From NCBI GenBank assembly GCA_034638255.1, contig JAWPGT010000110.1:1-59649 (forward strand): 59,649 nucleotides of DNA. The letters run 5' to 3'. The stretch is from Coprinus comatus (lineage: Eukaryota; Basidiomycota; Agaricomycetes; Agaricales; Agaricaceae). Of the stretch, positions 56,794-59,649 are shown piece by piece. Made by a program: the position numbers and the translations under genes. Numbering within the stretch: the first letter of the stretch is position 1; every line of letters begins with the position of its first letter. The notes under the pieces are model-generated. The model worked only from the letters and a program-made list of their open reading frames with translations. It was not told the DNA's origin and did no database searches.

Positions 56794-57003
56794 AGAGGAG
56801 ATGGGAGGACGGAATCAGGGTAGGAATCGGGAATAGGAATCGGATGTTAAGGAGAATATTTGGAACGAGAATGGGGGGTGGAGAAGATTGGGAGAGAGGA
56901 AGAAACGGTAACGGTAATGGGGATGGGGATTGGGGAAAAGAGGATGAATCGACAAAAACAACCGAAACAGGAACAACACCACCACTAAACTATTGAAGTC
57001 AAA

Positions 57004-59037
57004 CTAATTTTGACGACGATATCGAAGCTGAGCGGCGCTAGTCATCGTAACAACAACAGTTGTTTGGGGGGTAGGTGAAGGTGTAGGAGTATCGGTGGAA
57101 GGGGAAGAAGTGACAAGCTCGGTAGAGGTAGAGGTAGGGGAAGAAGTAACAAGTGCGGTAGAGGTGGAGGTAGGGGTAGATGATTCTGATTCTGAAGTGG
57201 ATATTGATTCTGAGGAGGAGGAAGGGGATTGGGATTCTGAAGAAAATTGGGAAGGTGATGGGGAAGAATTAGTGAGTGTAGCATAACCGGCTCCGATAGG
57301 TAATGTATCTGTAGAACTCATAGCCGAAGCTACTGAGGTCGCAGATTCATACCTAAACGGAAACAGAAGGAGTGTCAGTAGGTCTGTTAGGTCTTTTGAA
57401 GAAAGAAATGATTGAGGAGAATGAAAAAAAACCAGTTGAACCAATAAAAAGATGAAGAAGCAAAGATAATAGACACATCGGGACCAGTAGGAGAAACCAT
57501 AGAGACTGAAAAGGAAATTTATGGGGTACGTACGCGGAGCTAGCTACCTGGGGATCAGCATCCGTGTCAAGAAGGAAATTACCAATAACATGGATAACAC
57601 CATTCTCTACCAAAACATCAGGTCGAACAATTTCAGCACTGGTACCCTCCTGGTTGTGAACAAAAACACCAGATGAGTTGGAGGAGAATGTGATTCTCTC
57701 TCCGGCAGCAGTGACAAAATCGATGGTGGATCCAGAGGCAGTAGCGTTTTGAATGTCGGGCGAGTAGATAGTAGAACCATTGATGATCTAAAGAAAAGAA
57801 GAGAAGGAACAGTGTTGAAAGTTATATTATTTGTATGCTTTGTGTAAGAGAAGGGGACATACATGGTTACCAAGAATAGCCGTGAGAGCAGTTTGGTTGT
57901 TCTGGTATTGTTCAATGGATTGCTGAGCTTCCTGGAAGGCCTGATCGTTGGGAACCAAAATGGTCAAACCAGGTTCAGCCTGTAAGCGCTGAATGGCAGT
58001 GGTGTTGGTACCATTCCTGGAAGGTTCTGCGATGTGAGAGGTAAAGTCCAGGAAGGAAGTGGCATTGATGGCGGTAAGAGCTGTGGTGAGATTACCAGGA
58101 GGAGCAATGACACCATCAACGGCATTGATGAACAAGTTCTTGAACGTCGAAGAGTTCGTCACAGTGATTTTTTGCGAGGGCATCGCATTATCGGTGCTGT
58201 AATTGGAAATAAGCCATAGTCAAAGAAAAATGAAATGAAAGCATACATTTGATTCAGGATTGTGACGTTTCCATCGGGTCTCCTGGTCCAAGCCAATACT
58301 TGCGACTTGTTGCCCTCGAGTTCAACAAAAGTGGACGAGTTGAGAAGAGTACGACCAATAGTAATGTTGGGATAAATTCCAGCCATAATCCGTTCATTGG
58401 AATGATCGCGGTCGCGGTCGTCACGATCATCTTGTTGGAGGTACCAAGCCAGAGCTGCGGCGGCAAGAGTTGTCGTTGTCGTTTCGCTGGTAGATTGAAT
58501 AGCAACGGTGGTGTCGGTGGTGGTTGAGATACTTTCAGTCAGGGTGGCGGTTTGTGTGGAAAATTGGGAAGACGTCTGGGTTGCCGTGCTGACCAAAGTA
58601 CTTATACCACCTGTAGGACCACCGCTACTACTACCACTATCCGACGAGTTGGCGGTCGTGTTGAAAAAGTCGCCATGAACGAAATGATAAGACAAGTATT
58701 GCGACGCGAGATTGGTGTCTTCGGAGATGGGCTTCGAGGTTTGGTTGACTAGGAAGAGATATGTGCAAACGTCTTTGAAAATGGAGAAGATAAACTTACA
58801 AGCTTCGTCAGTGGGAACGAAAACAGTGTAGTTCCCGTCGTGTAACCGGGACGTCCACTGTCGACCGCTATCAGTCTGGTGAGCCGAGGAGAGATAATTG
58901 GCGGCTTGTGTGTAGCCGAGATCGTTGAGATGGCTGACGAGCTCTTGAACGTAACCGCCGGAGTCGGAGCCGCCGTTCTGAGCGAGAACAACGGGGAGAA
59001 GGGCGGTGAGCAATTGAATGGTGGCCAATGAAAACAT
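57004..59037 (-). CDS. Secreted FAS1 (fasciclin) domain protein
   Basis: Five exons (59037..58800, 58748..58247, 58196..57863, 57787..57534, 57352..57004) give 558 residues. A signal peptide (MFSLATIQLLTALLPVVLA) precedes two FAS1 domains. The first has YTVFVPTDEA (about residues 70-80) and an S/T-rich insert; the second has LTILVPNDQAFQEA and ends VLVENGVIHVIGNFLL, the typical H2/YH-like FAS1 edges. Many N-x-S/T sites suggest heavy glycosylation. A long Ser/Thr/Pro tail follows (about 455-540) and the protein ends RYRRQN without a hydrophobic GPI signal, so it is probably secreted or wall-associated, with an adhesion-like role. A TATA-like ttataaaag element (minus strand, about 59101-59109) supports the start. 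Confidence 0.9.
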
Positions 59038-59649
59038 CTTGGGGATCTTGGAAGAGCTGATGAGCGATGCTGCTTGACCACCGTCCTGGGGGGGTGACGA
59101 CTTTTATAAGGCGAATCTAGGGGCTATGTCTTGTAAACCATTACGTCTAGGACTGAAGTTCCGCGCAACTTCCGTTGGAGCGATGGTCGGACGCACAAGT
59201 AAAGGAGAAAAGCAGCAGCGGCTCCATTTGAGAATGACGAACAATGACGATCTGAGGAGTTGTTATAGGAGATGCCAGACATGTGCGAGTTGGAGGTGTA
59301 TTAGGGCCTTGAGACTTGGTGTTGTGAAGGCAAATATCAGTATGTACGCGTTAGAACATGGTCACGATTAAGAAATCTGTGAACTATTACTCGTTGGAAT
59401 TTACACTTTGGACACCCTTCATTCAAAAAAGTAGCAGCCGACCGGGGTAACGAGTGTCCTCTAGACCTAAAATTTATCGATAAGCAAGGCGGTATATAGA
59501 AACAAAAACCTTGACGTCGGGTTCCACGGCGATGTCGAATTTAGGGCGGAGTGAGTACCATGTATATGATGGCCCCCACATGTACGACGAGCAACACGTC
59601 ATAAACATATATGTTCAGGCTGGGCGCGGTGAACTATATGTATACTGCC
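59038..59649. other. Upstream region of the FAS1 gene
   Basis: It holds the FAS1 promoter (TATA-like element near 59105). A plus-strand frame at 59126-59371 is basic and without recognisable features. I see no other gene up to the window end. Confidence 0.45.

Overview
The window is nuclear DNA of a filamentous basidiomycete, most likely an agaricomycete. Genes carry many short (45-70 bp) GT-AG introns. The content is typical of plant-litter or wood decayers: cellobiose dehydrogenase, a GH43 arabinanase relic, secreted intradiol dioxygenase, FAS1 protein and F-box families. There are no operons, phage or bacterial elements. I assigned no species.

Layout. 0.8-4.4 kb: a decayed GH43 arabinanase gene interrupted by a ~2 kb segment that carries an intact antisense coiled-coil gene. 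4.6 kb: the first of three intron-containing tRNA-Gly(GCC) genes (others at 35.7 and 40.3 kb). 6.1-11.8 kb: a divergent cell-wall pair, a KRE6/SKN1-type GH16 protein that has lost its catalytic segment and a GT2 membrane polysaccharide synthase. 11.8-17.3 kb: gene-poor. 17.3-22.9 kb: F-box gene, its degraded paralog, and a CmcJ/AsaB-like oxygenase. 23.7-27.3 kb: a divergent pair of intradiol dioxygenase and carboxymuconate-cyclase-like propeller, consecutive steps of protocatechuate catabolism. 28.2-31.7 kb: a frameshifted F-box gene and an unknown protein gene with a perfect 159-bp in-frame tandem duplication. 32.7-35.2 kb: eIF3 subunit L. 36.2-40.1 kb: a second F-box gene, a second CmcJ/AsaB-like gene and a truncated F-box pseudogene. 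40.5-53.5 kb: three tandem, co-oriented cellobiose dehydrogenase genes (AA8 cytochrome plus AA3_1 flavin domain). 53.9-54.8 kb: Spg1/Tem1 GTPase. 56.7 kb: a 133-bp relic of a fourth cellobiose dehydrogenase copy. 57.0-59.0 kb: secreted FAS1 protein.

The most distinctive observations are the cellobiose dehydrogenase triplication with its relic copy, the KRE6-like protein that lacks exactly its active-site segment, and the gene nested inside the dead arabinanase. A caution runs through the window. Several otherwise well-conserved genes (dioxygenase, cyclase, eIF3l, CDH-B, one F-box gene) each carry 1-2 nt indels, mostly in G-runs or AC repeats. Because an essential translation factor is among them, some of these breaks may be consensus errors and not real pseudogenes.
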